Source: Dehalococcoidia bacterium (GTDB taxonomy: Bacteria; Chloroflexota; Dehalococcoidia; Lucifugimonadales; HRBIN23). Taken from it: a stretch of DNA of 48,710 nucleotides. The stretch covers positions 1-48,710 of the forward strand of contig JANXCH010000004.1 of the NCBI GenBank assembly GCA_025060295.1, read 5' to 3'. The translations under genes were made by a program, and so were the position numbers. The notes under the pieces are model-generated. The model was not told where the DNA came from. It searched no databases and saw only the letters and a list, made by a program, of their open reading frames with translations. Shown one piece after another: positions 8,138 to 17,208 of this stretch (positions within the stretch are counted from its first letter, which is position 1; the number at the start of each line of letters is the position of its first letter).

Positions 8138-8536
8138 ATGGCAGGGCTGGTCAAGATTATCGTCATCGGCAATGTGGGTACCGACCCGGAGATGCGCTAT
8201 ACCCCCCAGGGCATCCCTGTAACCTCCTTCCGCCTGGCGGCCACCCGCACCTTCAACGCCCCCGACGGCACCCGCCAGCAGGAGACGGAATGGTTCACCG
8301 TGGTGGCCTGGCGGCAGTTGGCCGAGCAGGTGAGCCAGTACCTCACCAAAGGGCGCAGGGCCTATGTGGAGGGACGCCTGCGGAGCCGCTCCTGGGTGGG
8401 CAACGATGGCCAGACCCGCTGGGTCAATGAAATCTGGGCCGACCGGGTCCTCTTTCTGGACCGGCCCACCGCTGAGGCCCCCGCCGCCGATGAGGCGCCC
8501 GAGGAAGGCCCCTCGCCCAACGACCTGCCCTTCTAG
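8138..8536 (+). CDS. ssb: Single-stranded DNA-binding protein
   Basis: A 132-residue SSB with one OB fold: VIGNVGTDPEMRYTPQG, then FRLAAT and TEWFTVVAWRQLAEQV. A short acidic/proline linker leads to a C-terminal tip ending EGPSPNDLPF, the D-LPF peptide that docks partner proteins. It binds single-stranded DNA in replication, repair and recombination, usually as a tetramer. It sits between rpsF and rpsR, 21 bases after the S6 stop. Confidence 0.96.
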   Translation: MAGLVKIIVIGNVGTDPEMRYTPQGIPVTSFRLAATRTFNAPDGTRQQETEWFTVVAWRQLAEQVSQYLTKGRRAYVEGRLRSRSWVGNDGQTRWVNEIWADRVLFLDRPTAEAPAADEAPEEGPSPNDLPF

Positions 8537-8563
8537 CCACACCCCCCGAGGGAGGTGAAAGCC

Positions 8564-8941
8564 ATGACCAGCACACCCCAGCCTGCATCCACCCCACCAG
8601 CCCCGCAAGCCCAAACCGCAGCGGCCGCCCGCCGTAAGGCACGCCGCCGCTACTACCCCCCGCGTAAGAAGGCCTGCCCCTTCTGCGTGGACAAGAACCT
8701 GGCCATTGACTACAAGAACATTGTCCTGCTCAAACGCTTTATCAGCGAGCAGATGAAGATTGAGCCGCGGCGCAAGACGGGGGTATGCGCCAAGCACCAG
8801 CGCCGTCTGGCCACGGCCATCAAACGGGCGCGCCACCTGGCCCTCCTCCCCTTCGTGCCAGACCACCCGCGCAAGACGGGGTGGACCGCCCCCGCCGAGC
8901 CCGCCCCCGCTCCCGCGGCTCCCCCGCCTCCCTCCCGTTAG
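8564..8941 (+). CDS. rpsR: 30S ribosomal protein S18 (zinc-ribbon form, extended tails)
   Basis: The S18 core is [15 protein letters not shown], then [20 protein letters not shown] and the conserved [18 protein letters not shown]. The CPFC and C-x2-H residues mark the zinc-binding (C+) form. Both ends carry unusual Ala/Pro-rich low-complexity tails, making it about 125 residues against the usual 75-90. ATG 8564 follows GGAGGTGA; an in-frame GTG inside that site is rejected. It partners S6 in the ribosome. Confidence 0.95.
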   Translation: MTSTPQPASTPPAPQAQTAAAARRKARRRYYPPRKKACPFCVDKNLAIDYKNIVLLKRFISEQMKIEPRRKTGVCAKHQRRLATAIKRARHLALLPFVPDHPRKTGWTAPAEPAPAPAAPPPPSR

Positions 8942-8950
8942 GAGGCTAGA

Positions 8951-10072
8951 ATGGCCAGCAAAGCCCCGCCCCGCCCCACCGAGATGCGCTCCAGTCGGCG
9001 CCGTCTAGCCCGCTGGCAGCAAGAGCAACGCAAGGCCCGCACCGCCCTCATCTTCGGCATCGTGGCGGTGCTGGTCATCCTAGCCATCCCCGCCTATGGC
9101 TACTATGCCACCTTCATCAAGCCCCCGCGGGAGTGGGTTGTCCAAGTCAATGACCGCATCTTCACCATGGGCTACCTGGTGAAACTCCTGCGCATGTATC
9201 AGCGGGGGACGGAACTGACGGGCCAAAACCCCAACCTAGGGACCATGCCCTTCCAAATCGTGCAAGTCATCAGCGAAAACGAACTGGTGCGCCAGGTGGC
9301 CCCCCGCTACAACATCACCGTCAGCAAGGAGGACATTGACCAAGAGGTGCGCCGCCGCATCCTGGGGACACGCCCCCCCAACGACACCACACCCCCCGAC
9401 CAACTGGAGCGGGAGTTCCGCGAGCGCTATCGCCAATACCTGACCGCCATTCGCCTCTCCGAGCAGGAGCATCGCCAACTGGTGGAATGGGACCTCTACC
9501 GCGAGCGCATGCGCGACTACCTGGGCCAGACCATCCCCACCGTCCAGCCTCAAGTGCGCCTCTCCCGTCTCACCGTGCCCACCCAGGACAAGGCTCGGGA
9601 GGTGGTGCAGCGCTTCCGGGAAGGCCAACCCTTCCCCAAACTGGTCAACGAGTACTCCATTGACGACGAGGAGGTGCGCAAGGAGGGGGATATCGGCTGG
9701 GTCGTCAAGGGCATCCACACGGATCTCGACGAGAAGATCATCTGTCCGCCCGAGCCGGGCTCCAACCGCGAGACAGAGATGCCCGGCCTCTTCGCCGGCA
9801 TTCAACCCGGCACCCTCCTCTGCCCCCAGATGCGCCCCACCGGCCCTGAGGGGCAGAATGTGTGGCAGGTCTACCTGGTTACCGAGGTCGCCTCCGCCCG
9901 AGAGGTAGACAGCCAGCAGAGGGAAATCCTGAAGACCCGTGCCTTGGAGAAGTGGCTCTCCGAGGAGCGCCCCAAGCACATCGTGCGCCTCAACTTCGAC
10001 TCCGAGAAATACGCCTGGGTGGTGAAGCAGCTGCGCATCGCCTCCACCCCGACTGGGCAGACCACCCGCTAG
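8951..10072 (+). CDS. Membrane-anchored peptidyl-prolyl isomerase / SurA-like foldase
   Basis: A 373-residue protein with a basic N-terminus (about residues 10-30) and a single membrane segment (ALIFGIVAVLVILAIPAYGY, about 32-51), followed by an exported domain. The region after PQVRLSRLTVPTQDKAREVV, with a GDIGWV stretch, matches the parvulin (PPIC) rotamase fold. The flanking helices resemble SurA/PrsA chaperones. The likely role is folding of secreted proteins on the outer side of the membrane. It begins ten bases after rpsR and is followed ten bases later by hom, so it is probably co-transcribed. Isomerase activity itself is inferred from fold similarity. Confidence 0.78.
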   Translation: MASKAPPRPTEMRSSRRRLARWQQEQRKARTALIFGIVAVLVILAIPAYGYYATFIKPPREWVVQVNDRIFTMGYLVKLLRMYQRGTELTGQNPNLGTMPFQIVQVISENELVRQVAPRYNITVSKEDIDQEVRRRILGTRPPNDTTPPDQLEREFRERYRQYLTAIRLSEQEHRQLVEWDLYRERMRDYLGQTIPTVQPQVRLSRLTVPTQDKAREVVQRFREGQPFPKLVNEYSIDDEEVRKEGDIGWVVKGIHTDLDEKIICPPEPGSNRETEMPGLFAGIQPGTLLCPQMRPTGPEGQNVWQVYLVTEVASAREVDSQQREILKTRALEKWLSEERPKHIVRLNFDSEKYAWVVKQLRIASTPTGQTTR

Positions 10073-10081
10073 AGGACTGCT

Positions 10082-11374
10082 ATGGCAGAAATCGGCATCG
10101 GCCTCATGGGATTGGGCGTGGTGGGGAGTGGCGTGGCCCAGGTGCTCCAACAGAAGGGGACAAGCCTGGGCCAGCAGATCGGCGTTACCCTGGCCTTGCG
10201 GCGAGTGTTGGTGCGCACCCCCCACAAGCCCCGCCCCGTCGCCCTGCCCGAGGGCCTCCTGACCACCAACCCCGCCGACCTATTGGACAACCCCCAGTGC
10301 CATATCATTGTGGAACTGCTGGGGGGCGAGGAGCCGGCGGCGACCTACATTCGGCGTGCCCTGGAGGGGGGCAAGCATGTGGTAACCGCTAACAAGGAGG
10401 TCATCGCCAAACACGGCCCCTCCCTCCTGCGCCTGGCCCAGCAGAGGCAGGTGCACCTGCTTTTTGAGGCCTCGGTTGGGGGAGGAATCCCCCTCATCGG
10501 CCCCCTCCAGCGCGACCTTTTGGCCAACGACATCCTCTCCCTGCGGGCCATCATCAACGGCACCACCAACTACATCCTCACCCGCATGGCGCGGGACGGG
10601 GTGGACTACCAGGTGGCCCTGCGGGAGGCCCAGGAGAAGGGCTACGCCGAGCCCGACCCCACCAACGATGTGGAGGGCATCGACGCCGCCTACAAACTAG
10701 CGGTGCTCTCCCTGCTGGCCTTCCGCTCCTATGTGCCCGTCGCCCAGATTTACCGCGAGGGTATCACCCACCTGAAAGCGAAGGATTTCCGTTACGCCCA
10801 CGAGTTGGGGTATGAGATCAAACTGCTGGCCATTGGGCGCAAGGAGAACGGGAAGGTGCAGGCGCGGGTGCACCCCGTCCTGGTGCCTGCCCACACCCTG
10901 CTGGCCAAAGTGGACGGAGCCTACAACGCCATCGAGGTGCAGGGGGATCTCGTGGGGAAGGTGGTGTTCCACGGCTTGGGGGCGGGGCCAGCCCCCACCT
11001 CCAGCGCCGTGGTGAACGACATCCTCACTATTGCCCGCACCCTCAAGGCCCAAGCGCGCCCCCTGCCCTGGGTGGATACCAGCACCGCCCTCCCCCTGCG
11101 CCCCATGGGCGACCTGCTCACCCAGTATTACCTGCGCCTGAATGTGGCCGACCGCCCCGGCGTGCTGGCGCAAATCGCCCGCATCCTGGGCGACCTGTCC
11201 ATCAGCATCGCCTCGGTCATTCAGAAGGATGCCGACCCCACCGCGGGCACCGCCGAGATCGTGATCATGACCCATCCCGCTCGGGAGGGGGCGGTACAGG
11301 AGGCCCTGGGCCTCATCCGACGCCTGCCGGTGGTGCGGGAGGTGAGTAACCTGATACGGGTGGAGGCCGAGTAG
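10082..11374 (+). CDS. hom: Homoserine dehydrogenase
   Basis: A 430-residue monofunctional enzyme. The NAD(P)-binding site is GLMGLGVVGSG at residues 7-17. The catalytic domain has NGTTNYILTRM around residue 159 and the YAEPDPTNDVEGIDAAYK substrate segment. The C-terminal 80 residues form an ACT domain (LRLNVADRPGVLAQIARILG), the usual site of threonine feedback inhibition. It reduces aspartate semialdehyde to homoserine for threonine and methionine synthesis. It precedes thrC by 24 bases in the same direction, giving a partial threonine operon without thrB. Confidence 0.96.
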   Translation: MAEIGIGLMGLGVVGSGVAQVLQQKGTSLGQQIGVTLALRRVLVRTPHKPRPVALPEGLLTTNPADLLDNPQCHIIVELLGGEEPAATYIRRALEGGKHVVTANKEVIAKHGPSLLRLAQQRQVHLLFEASVGGGIPLIGPLQRDLLANDILSLRAIINGTTNYILTRMARDGVDYQVALREAQEKGYAEPDPTNDVEGIDAAYKLAVLSLLAFRSYVPVAQIYREGITHLKAKDFRYAHELGYEIKLLAIGRKENGKVQARVHPVLVPAHTLLAKVDGAYNAIEVQGDLVGKVVFHGLGAGPAPTSSAVVNDILTIARTLKAQARPLPWVDTSTALPLRPMGDLLTQYYLRLNVADRPGVLAQIARILGDLSISIASVIQKDADPTAGTAEIVIMTHPAREGAVQEALGLIRRLPVVREVSNLIRVEAE

Positions 11375-11398
11375 GCCCATCCCACCCTCGGGGGGCGT

Positions 11399-12463
11399 AT
11401 GCGTGAAGGCGTCTTATCCCGCTACGAGGCGTTCTTGCCCCTTACCCCCCAGACACCCCGCATCTGCTTGGGCGAGGGGAGCACCCCCCTGGTGCGTTCC
11501 CGCCGCCTGGAGCGCACGCTGGGGGCAGAAGAGGTCTACTTCAAACTGGAGGGGTGTAACCCCACCGGCTCCTTTAAGGACCGGGGGATGGTAGTGGCCG
11601 TGGCCAAGGCCCTGGAGCAGAAGGCCCGCGCCATTATGTGCGCCTCCACAGGCAACACCTCCGCATCCGCCGCTGCCTACGGGGCCTATGCGGGGCTCAC
11701 CACCATCGTCCTGGTGCCCCAGGGCAACATCGCCCGCGGCAAACTGGCCCAGGCCATCGCCTACGGGGCGCAAGTGATAGCCATCAAGGGCAACTTCGAC
11801 CGCGCCCTGGAACTGGTGCGCACCCTGGCCCAGCGCTACCCCATCACCCTGGTCAACTCGGTGAACCCCTACCGTCTGGAGGGGCAGAAGACGGCCGCCT
11901 TTGAGATTGTGGACGCTTTGGGCGACGCCCCCGATTACCTGTGCATCCCCGTGGGCAATGCGGGCAACATCACGGCCTATTGGAAGGGCTTCTGCGAATA
12001 TGTCCAGGCGGGACGGGCGCGCCGGCGCCCCAAGATGTGGGGCTTTCAGGCAGAGGGGGCAGCGCCCCTGGTGCGGGGCCACCCTATCAAAGACCCCAAG
12101 ACCATCGCCAGCGCCATCCGCATCGGCAACCCCGCCTCCTGGCAGGGGGCCCTCCGCGCCCGGGACGAGTCGGGCGGGCTGATTGACACCGTTACCGATG
12201 AGGAAATCCTGGAGGCCTACAAACTGCTGGCGCGGCAGGAGGGCATCTTCTGCGAGCCCGCCTCGGCAGCGGCTGTGGCGGGTCTTCTGAAGCAGGCTCG
12301 GCTAGGGGCCGATATGACCGGGAAGCGGGTGGTGTGTGTGCTGACGGGCACGGGCCTGAAAGACCCCGACCTAGCCAACCAGATATCCGACATCCCCCTG
12401 CACGAGGTGGCCGCCGACTGGGAAGCGGTGGAGGCAGTGGTAGTGGGGATGTTGGGGCGCTAG
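11399..12463 (+). CDS. thrC: Threonine synthase
   Basis: A 354-residue PLP enzyme of fold type II. The cofactor lysine is Lys60 in [11 protein letters not shown], and the phosphate-binding loop is VGNAGNI. It converts O-phosphohomoserine to threonine. The shorter length fits the bacterial/archaeal class without the plant-type N-terminal extension. ATG 11399 follows a GGGGGG run. Downstream it meets the convergent pyrE gene: the two stop codons interlock in a CTAG (12460-12463). Confidence 0.95.
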   Translation: MREGVLSRYEAFLPLTPQTPRICLGEGSTPLVRSRRLERTLGAEEVYFKLEGCNPTGSFKDRGMVVAVAKALEQKARAIMCASTGNTSASAAAYGAYAGLTTIVLVPQGNIARGKLAQAIAYGAQVIAIKGNFDRALELVRTLAQRYPITLVNSVNPYRLEGQKTAAFEIVDALGDAPDYLCIPVGNAGNITAYWKGFCEYVQAGRARRRPKMWGFQAEGAAPLVRGHPIKDPKTIASAIRIGNPASWQGALRARDESGGLIDTVTDEEILEAYKLLARQEGIFCEPASAAAVAGLLKQARLGADMTGKRVVCVLTGTGLKDPDLANQISDIPLHEVAADWEAVEAVVVGMLGR

Positions 12464-13035
12464 AGGGCCTGGTCTTCCACAATGCGGATGGAGCCGTCGG
12501 GGGAGGATTCCAGAAAGGCCCGCACCTCGTAGCCCTGCTTGCGCAGGTGGTCGCTTCCCCCCTGGTGACGGTCCAGGAGCACCGCCACCAACGCCACAGC
12601 GCAGTCCTCGGCCTCCACGGCGTTGATGGCGCGGAACAGGCTTCCCCCCGTGGTGCACACATCGTCCACAATGAGCACCCGCATCCCCTTCCCCAGCGGG
12701 CCTTCGATGAGGCGACGCGTGCCGTGCCCCTTGGGTTCACTGCGCACCAGGAAGCCCACCAGGGGATACCCCTCCAGGTGGCTCATCACTACCGTAGCCC
12801 CCACGATGGGATCGGCCCCCAGGGAGGGGCCCCCGATGGCCTGGGCGCGCACGGCGCGTGCCAGAGCCACCATCTCCTTACCGATCAGGTAGGCCCCCTC
12901 CGGGTCCAGGGTCAGCAGGCGTCCATCAAAGTAGTAGTGGCTCCGCTGGCCCGAGGAGAGGATGAAATCCCCAAACTTCAGCGCACCTTTGGCCTTAGCC
13001 AGGTCGAGCAGGCGCTGGCGGACCTCCCTACTCAT
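12460..13035 (-). CDS. pyrE: Orotate phosphoribosyltransferase
   Basis: A 191-residue protein with the family features [18 protein letters not shown] at the N-terminus and the PRPP-binding loop [13 protein letters not shown]. It joins orotate to PRPP to form OMP in pyrimidine synthesis. The start is ATG 13035, which overlaps the nadD stop by eight bases (ATGAGTAG) and has a GGAGG-like site inside nadD. A much longer open frame upstream runs inside nadD in another phase and is not coding. Co-transcribed with nadD. Confidence 0.95.
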   Translation of the reverse strand: MSREVRQRLLDLAKAKGALKFGDFILSSGQRSHYYFDGRLLTLDPEGAYLIGKEMVALARAVRAQAIGGPSLGADPIVGATVVMSHLEGYPLVGFLVRSEPKGHGTRRLIEGPLGKGMRVLIVDDVCTTGGSLFRAINAVEAEDCAVALVAVLLDRHQGGSDHLRKQGYEVRAFLESSPDGSIRIVEDQAL

Positions 13036-13645
13036 GCCCTCCTCCCTTACGGTACAGGCCGTGTTGGGCGATGTACAGTTCCACGGGGCGGGGCACCCAG
13101 TAGCGAATGGAGAGGCCCATCCCCACCCGCCGCCGTATCTCCGTCCCGCTGATGCCGATATGGGGGCCATGCAGGAGCACCAGGCGCTGGGAGGCTCCCG
13201 GGAGCACGGCATCCAATACCTGGGGCGAGAAGTCCAAGTAGCCCGGGCGGGCCATCCCCACCAGGGTGCACATCTCCAGGATACGTTGGGGCTGGTGCCA
13301 GCGGGGGAAATCCTGCAGGGCATCCAGGCCCAGCAGCAGGTAAATCTCCGGCCCGTTGCCCCACTGGGCGCGCAGTTCCCTTAGGGTATCAAGGGTATAG
13401 GTGGGGCCGGGGCGGCGAATTTCCATGTCCGAGGCTTCAAAAAAAGGGTTATCCTCTATGGCCATGCGCACCATGGCCAAGCGGTGGTGGCCGGGGGAGA
13501 TGGGACGCCCCGCCTTCAACCAGGGCTGGCCGGTGGGAATGAACAGCACCTTGCTCAGGCCCAGGCGCACCCTGGCCTCTTCGGCGAGAATCAGGTGGCC
13601 CATATGGATGGGGTCAAAGGTGCCGCCCAAAATGCCGATATTCAC
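13028..13645 (-). CDS. nadD: Nicotinate-nucleotide adenylyltransferase
   Basis: A 205-residue nucleotidyltransferase with GGTFDPIHMGHL at residues 7-18, containing the HxGH catalytic motif. ISGTEIRRRV near the C-terminus is the second nucleotide-binding motif. It adenylates nicotinate mononucleotide to deamido-NAD. First gene of the nadD-pyrE pair. A TGCTATCCT extended -10 lies 25 bases upstream of its ATG. Confidence 0.95.
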   Translation of the reverse strand: MNIGILGGTFDPIHMGHLILAEEARVRLGLSKVLFIPTGQPWLKAGRPISPGHHRLAMVRMAIEDNPFFEASDMEIRRPGPTYTLDTLRELRAQWGNGPEIYLLLGLDALQDFPRWHQPQRILEMCTLVGMARPGYLDFSPQVLDAVLPGASQRLVLLHGPHIGISGTEIRRRVGMGLSIRYWVPRPVELYIAQHGLYRKGGGHE

Positions 13646-13669
13646 ACCTGGCCCGACCCCTTTTTCCCC

Positions 13670-13678
13670 AGGATAGCA
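13670..13678 (-). promoter_or_regulatory. Extended -10 promoter of nadD-pyrE
   Basis: On the minus strand the sequence reads TGCTATCCT, identical to the nine bases proposed as the nfi promoter. The expected transcription start (about 13663) leaves an 18-base leader. Confidence 0.55.
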
Positions 13679-13692
13679 TACCCCCAGGGGAA

Positions 13693-14529
13693 CTACCCCA
13701 CGCCCAAAAGGGCGGGGTCAGGCAGGGGGCGCACCGGCACCCCCCGCTGGGCCAGGTAGTCCTTCACCTGGGCAAGACGAAACTTCCCATAGTGGAAAAT
13801 GCTGGCGGCCAGCACTGCCGACGCTTTCCCCTGGGTAAGGGCCTGGTAGAGGTGCTCCAACTCCCCCGCACCCCCACTGGCGATGACAGGGATGGACACC
13901 GCCTCGGCCACGGTGCGGGTGAGAGCCAGGTCATACCCCTCTTGCCGACCGTCCATGTCCATACTGGTCAACAGGATCTCCCCCGCCCCCAGGTCGGCCA
14001 CGCGCCGCGCCCACTTGACCGCATCCATCCCCGTGGGCTTGCGCCCTCCATAGATATGCACCTCCCAGCGGGAGGTGGCATCCAAGGCAAGGGAGGGATC
14101 GGAGCAGTAGGTTTGGGGTCCCGGGCGCACCCGCCGCGCATCAATGGCCACCACGATGCACTGGCTCCCGAAGTGGCGGGCCGCCTTCCGCACCAGATCC
14201 GGGTCCAGCACAGCCGCAGTGTTCAAGGAGACCTTATCCGCCCCGGCCTGCAGCATGCGGCGGATATCGGCGAGGGTGCGCAAGCCCCCACCCACCGTGA
14301 AGGGGATGAACAGCACCTCCGACACCCGCCGCACCAGGTCCTCCAGGATATCCCGCGCCTCGGCGCTGGCAGTGATGTCCAGGAACACCAGTTCATCGGC
14401 CCCTTCCCGGTCATAAGCCTGGGCCAGGGCCACCGGGTCGCCCGCGTCCCGCAGGTTGACGAAAGAGACACCCTTCACCACCCGTCCCCGATCCACATCC
14501 AGGCAGGGGATGATGCGCTTAGTGAGCAC
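13693..14529 (-). CDS. hisF: Imidazole glycerol phosphate synthase cyclase subunit HisF
   Basis: A TIM-barrel subunit with the two catalytic aspartates in RIIPCLDVD and VVAIDARR, and phosphate loops FTVGGGLRT and VIASGGAGE. With HisH-derived ammonia it makes imidazole glycerol phosphate and AICAR. The start is GTG 14529, two bases after the methyltransferase stop, giving the normal N-terminus [10 protein letters not shown]. At 278 residues it is about 20 longer than usual because of a C-terminal tail (after VKDYLAQRG). It is the last gene of the his run. Confidence 0.96.
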   Translation of the reverse strand: MLTKRIIPCLDVDRGRVVKGVSFVNLRDAGDPVALAQAYDREGADELVFLDITASAEARDILEDLVRRVSEVLFIPFTVGGGLRTLADIRRMLQAGADKVSLNTAAVLDPDLVRKAARHFGSQCIVVAIDARRVRPGPQTYCSDPSLALDATSRWEVHIYGGRKPTGMDAVKWARRVADLGAGEILLTSMDMDGRQEGYDLALTRTVAEAVSIPVIASGGAGELEHLYQALTQGKASAVLAASIFHYGKFRLAQVKDYLAQRGVPVRPLPDPALLGVG

Positions 14530-14531
14530 GG

Positions 14532-15143
14532 TTACTTCCGCAAAATGAGCAAATAATGACGGCTGGAGACATCCCGCCGTTCGCTGGCGCGGAAACCAAC
14601 CTTTTGCGCCAGGGCCAACACCTCGTCCTCCGACAGGCGCTCCTCTAGCGGGGGGCCGTCCTTCTGCCCCTCCCGCTTCTGCCACTCCAGCACGGCGGCC
14701 CACCCGCCCCGCCGAATTACCTGTGCCGCCTCCCGCAGGAGGCCCTCCTTATCGGCTACCTCGGTGAGCACCAGGAACAGGAGCACCCCGTCCACGCTTT
14801 CGGGCTTCAAGGGCGGCATCAGGCTGGCGCTCTGCACCACCTCCACATTGGTCAGGTGCACCGCCTGCAACTGGGCACGCAAAGCCTCCAAGTGCTCCGG
14901 GGAGGGGTCAAGGGCGTAGACCTTCCCATCAAACAGGTACTTGGCGAAGGGGAGGGTGAAATAGCCCTTCCCACACCACAGGTCGGCGATGGTGTGGTAG
15001 GTGCGGATCGGCACAGTGGCGACCAGGCGCATCGGGTCTAAAGTCTCCCAGTTCTCCTTGGAGAGGAACTGCTCCTTGCGACCCGCAACGCCGGCAGTAA
15101 GGGGAGAGGAGACCTCTTTCCCCATAGAGGGACTGGTACCCAT
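14532..15143 (-). CDS. Class I SAM-dependent methyltransferase inside the his cluster
   Basis: A 203-residue Rossmann-fold methyltransferase. The SAM-binding motif I is [16 protein letters not shown], the acidic loop is VYALDPSP, and motif IV is [13 protein letters not shown]. The start is ATG 15143 behind GAGGGGG; fourteen further upstream codons in frame lack a ribosome site. It lies between hisA and hisF and its stop is two bases from the hisF start, so it is translated with the histidine genes. The substrate is not evident: it resembles UbiE/ArsM-type small-molecule methyltransferases only in general terms. No known step of histidine synthesis needs a methylation. Confidence 0.85.
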   Translation of the reverse strand: MGTSPSMGKEVSSPLTAGVAGRKEQFLSKENWETLDPMRLVATVPIRTYHTIADLWCGKGYFTLPFAKYLFDGKVYALDPSPEHLEALRAQLQAVHLTNVEVVQSASLMPPLKPESVDGVLLFLVLTEVADKEGLLREAAQVIRRGGWAAVLEWQKREGQKDGPPLEERLSEDEVLALAQKVGFRASERRDVSSRHYLLILRK

Positions 15144-15187
15144 CTTACCCCCTCGTTTCGTTAGCCCTGTCTCGCGTGGCACCGGCC

Positions 15188-15949
15188 CTACCTTCCCTTT
15201 CCGTCCCGCTCCTTCTGGGCGGGGGACGACGCCTGGCGCACCGCCTCCAGGGCCTGGGGGAGGGAGATAGCCCCCGTGTAGAGGGCGCGCCCCACGATGG
15301 CCCCCTCCACCCCCAGGCGCGCCAGACGCACCAGATGCTCCACAGTGCTAATCCCCCCCGAGACGATAATAGGGTAGGGGCTCTGCTCCACCAGATGGGC
15401 GATGGCCTCAAAGTTCGGCTCCGTCATCGTGCCGTCCCGCAGGATATCGGTGTAGAGGAAGCGCCGCACCCCCAGGTCAGCCATGCGCTGGAGGAGTTCC
15501 CCGGCCGTCAGGGGGGTCTCCTCCGTCCAGCCCTTGATGGCGATGCGCCCGTTGCGCGCGTCCAGGGCCACCACCACCGCCTCGGCCCCCAACCGGCGCA
15601 CCATGCGCTCCACCACACGGGGCTGTTCCACCGCCACGGTGCCCAGCACCACCCTTTGCACCCCCATCTCCCGCAGCTCCTGCGCCATACGCAAGGTGCG
15701 GATGCCCCCACCCACCTGCACAGGGATGTCCACCAACGCCACGATGCCGTTGATGACCCCCAGGTTTACCATACGCCCCTGCAGGGCACCGTCCAAATCA
15801 ACCAGGTGGAGGCGGGGCGCCCCCAACTCCTGCCAGTGCAAGGCCAAAGCGGGAGGATCCTCGCTGAACACCTCCTCCTTCTCGTAAGCCCCCTGGTAGA
15901 GGCGAACGACACGCCCCCAGCGCAAGTCAATGGCGGGAATAACTTCCAT
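15188..15949 (-). CDS. hisA: ProFAR isomerase HisA
   Basis: A 253-residue TIM barrel with MEVIPAIDLRWGRVVRLYQG at the start, catalytic aspartates in AIDLR and VVALDARNG, and the phosphate loops VQVGGGIRT and IIVSGGIS. It isomerises ProFAR to PRFAR, the substrate of HisH/HisF. ATG 15949 lies 23 bases inside the end of hisH, which indicates translational coupling. Confidence 0.96.
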   Translation of the reverse strand: MEVIPAIDLRWGRVVRLYQGAYEKEEVFSEDPPALALHWQELGAPRLHLVDLDGALQGRMVNLGVINGIVALVDIPVQVGGGIRTLRMAQELREMGVQRVVLGTVAVEQPRVVERMVRRLGAEAVVVALDARNGRIAIKGWTEETPLTAGELLQRMADLGVRRFLYTDILRDGTMTEPNFEAIAHLVEQSPYPIIVSGGISTVEHLVRLARLGVEGAIVGRALYTGAISLPQALEAVRQASSPAQKERDGKGR

Positions 15950-16589
15950 AGGCCTCCGGGACGCGTAGGCGCTCCCCCACCCAACGCACAAAGTTGCGGT
16001 ACAGGCGCAAGCCCACCACCCCCGACTTCTCGGGGTGGAACTGGGTGGCCACCAGGTTGCCCCACGCCACCACAGAACAGAAGGTGATACCGTACTCCGT
16101 CTCCCCCGCCACCAGGGAGGGGTCAACCGGCTCGGGATAGTAACTGTGCACGAAGTAGAAGTAACTGCCCGACGGGATGCCCTCCCAGACGGGATGGGGG
16201 CGTTTCCAGTGCACCTGGTTCCAGCCCATATGGGGCACCACCAGGCCGCGGGGGAGACGGCGCACCCCACCAGGGAAGATGTCCAGGCACGCCACGCTGT
16301 CCTCCTCCGAGCGGGTGAACAGGAGTTGCAGGCCCAGACAGACCCCTAGGAAGGGCTTGCCTTGGTGCACCACCTCCCGCAAGGGGGCGACCAGGTTGTT
16401 CTGGTGCAGGAAAGCCATAGCACTCCCACACGCCCCCTGGCCGGGGAACACCACCCCATCGGCCTCCCACAGGGCTTGGGGGCCGGTGGTCAGAAGAGGA
16501 ACAGCCCCCGCCACCTCCAAAGCACGGGCGACGCTCCGCAGGTTGCCTGCTCCGTAGTCCACCACGGCGATACGGGGGGGAGTGGGCAT
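15927..16589 (-). CDS. hisH: Imidazole glycerol phosphate synthase glutaminase subunit HisH
   Basis: A class I glutamine amidotransferase of 220 residues. It starts with IAVVDYGAGNLRSVARAL. The nucleophile Cys84 is in LGVCLGLQLL and the His/Glu pair in QFHPEKSG. It releases ammonia from glutamine and passes it to HisF. ATG 16589 is preceded by GGAGAGGAG; the longer open frame overlaps the adenosyltransferase gene and is rejected. Confidence 0.96.
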   Translation of the reverse strand: MPTPPRIAVVDYGAGNLRSVARALEVAGAVPLLTTGPQALWEADGVVFPGQGACGSAMAFLHQNNLVAPLREVVHQGKPFLGVCLGLQLLFTRSEEDSVACLDIFPGGVRRLPRGLVVPHMGWNQVHWKRPHPVWEGIPSGSYFYFVHSYYPEPVDPSLVAGETEYGITFCSVVAWGNLVATQFHPEKSGVVGLRLYRNFVRWVGERLRVPEAYGSYSRH

Positions 16590-16599
16590 GGCTCCTCTC

Positions 16600-17160
16600 C
16601 TATACCCTTTGTCCCGTGACCACTTCCGGCGGGAGGGCGCGGTCCTCCCAACGGGCCAGCAGGAACAGCAGGTCGCTGGCACGGTTGACGAAGCGGAGCA
16701 CTTCGGGGTTGGCCAACAGGCCCTGCCGGTGCAGGTCCACAATGCGCCGTTCGGCGCGCCGCAGAACGGCGCGGGCCATATCCAAGGCCGCCGAGCCCGG
16801 CGACCCCCCAGGAATGATGAAGGCGTTGGGCAAGGTGAGTTGGCTATCCAACTGGGCGATGAGGGCGTCGAGGCGGGCGGTGTGCTCGGGGGTTATGGGG
16901 CGAAAGTGGCGGGTGAACTGGGGATAGGACGGGACATCAGTGGCCAGTTCCCCCCCGACGGTGAACAAGGCGCGCTGGACCTCCAGGAGCACCTCCTTCA
17001 CCCAGGCGTCCTGGCAGAGGGCACGGGCCATCCCCAGGGCCGACACCGCCTCATCGGTGCTCCCGTACGCTTCCACTCGGGGGTCGGCCTTGGAGACCCG
17101 CCCCCCATACAGGAGCGAGGTCTCCCCCTGGTCGCCGTAGTGGACGCGCTTGAAGGGCAT
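16600..17160 (-). CDS. Corrinoid (cob(I)alamin) adenosyltransferase, PduO type
   Basis: A 186-residue helical-bundle protein. The ATP-binding N-terminus is HYGDQGETSLLYGGRVSK, and the family motifs FIIPGGSPG, RRAERRI and VNRASDLLFLLAR follow in order. It transfers the adenosyl group of ATP to cob(I)alamin to make coenzyme B12. In the N-terminal loop the usual threonine (YT-xGD) is replaced by HYGDQG. It stands between a Lon-like protease and hisH, ten bases upstream of hisH, with no other B12 gene in the window. Confidence 0.93.
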   Translation of the reverse strand: MPFKRVHYGDQGETSLLYGGRVSKADPRVEAYGSTDEAVSALGMARALCQDAWVKEVLLEVQRALFTVGGELATDVPSYPQFTRHFRPITPEHTARLDALIAQLDSQLTLPNAFIIPGGSPGSAALDMARAVLRRAERRIVDLHRQGLLANPEVLRFVNRASDLLFLLARWEDRALPPEVVTGQRV

Positions 17161-17208
17161 GACTGTTTCATGATAGCACGGTCTGGCAGAGGAGCCTTGT
17201 CTCTCGGA

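Noticed and set aside
12460-13323. pyrE extended upstream to 13323
   Set aside because: The added segment lies inside nadD in another frame and does not resemble any pyrE; the ATG at 13035 has a ribosome site and normal N-terminus.
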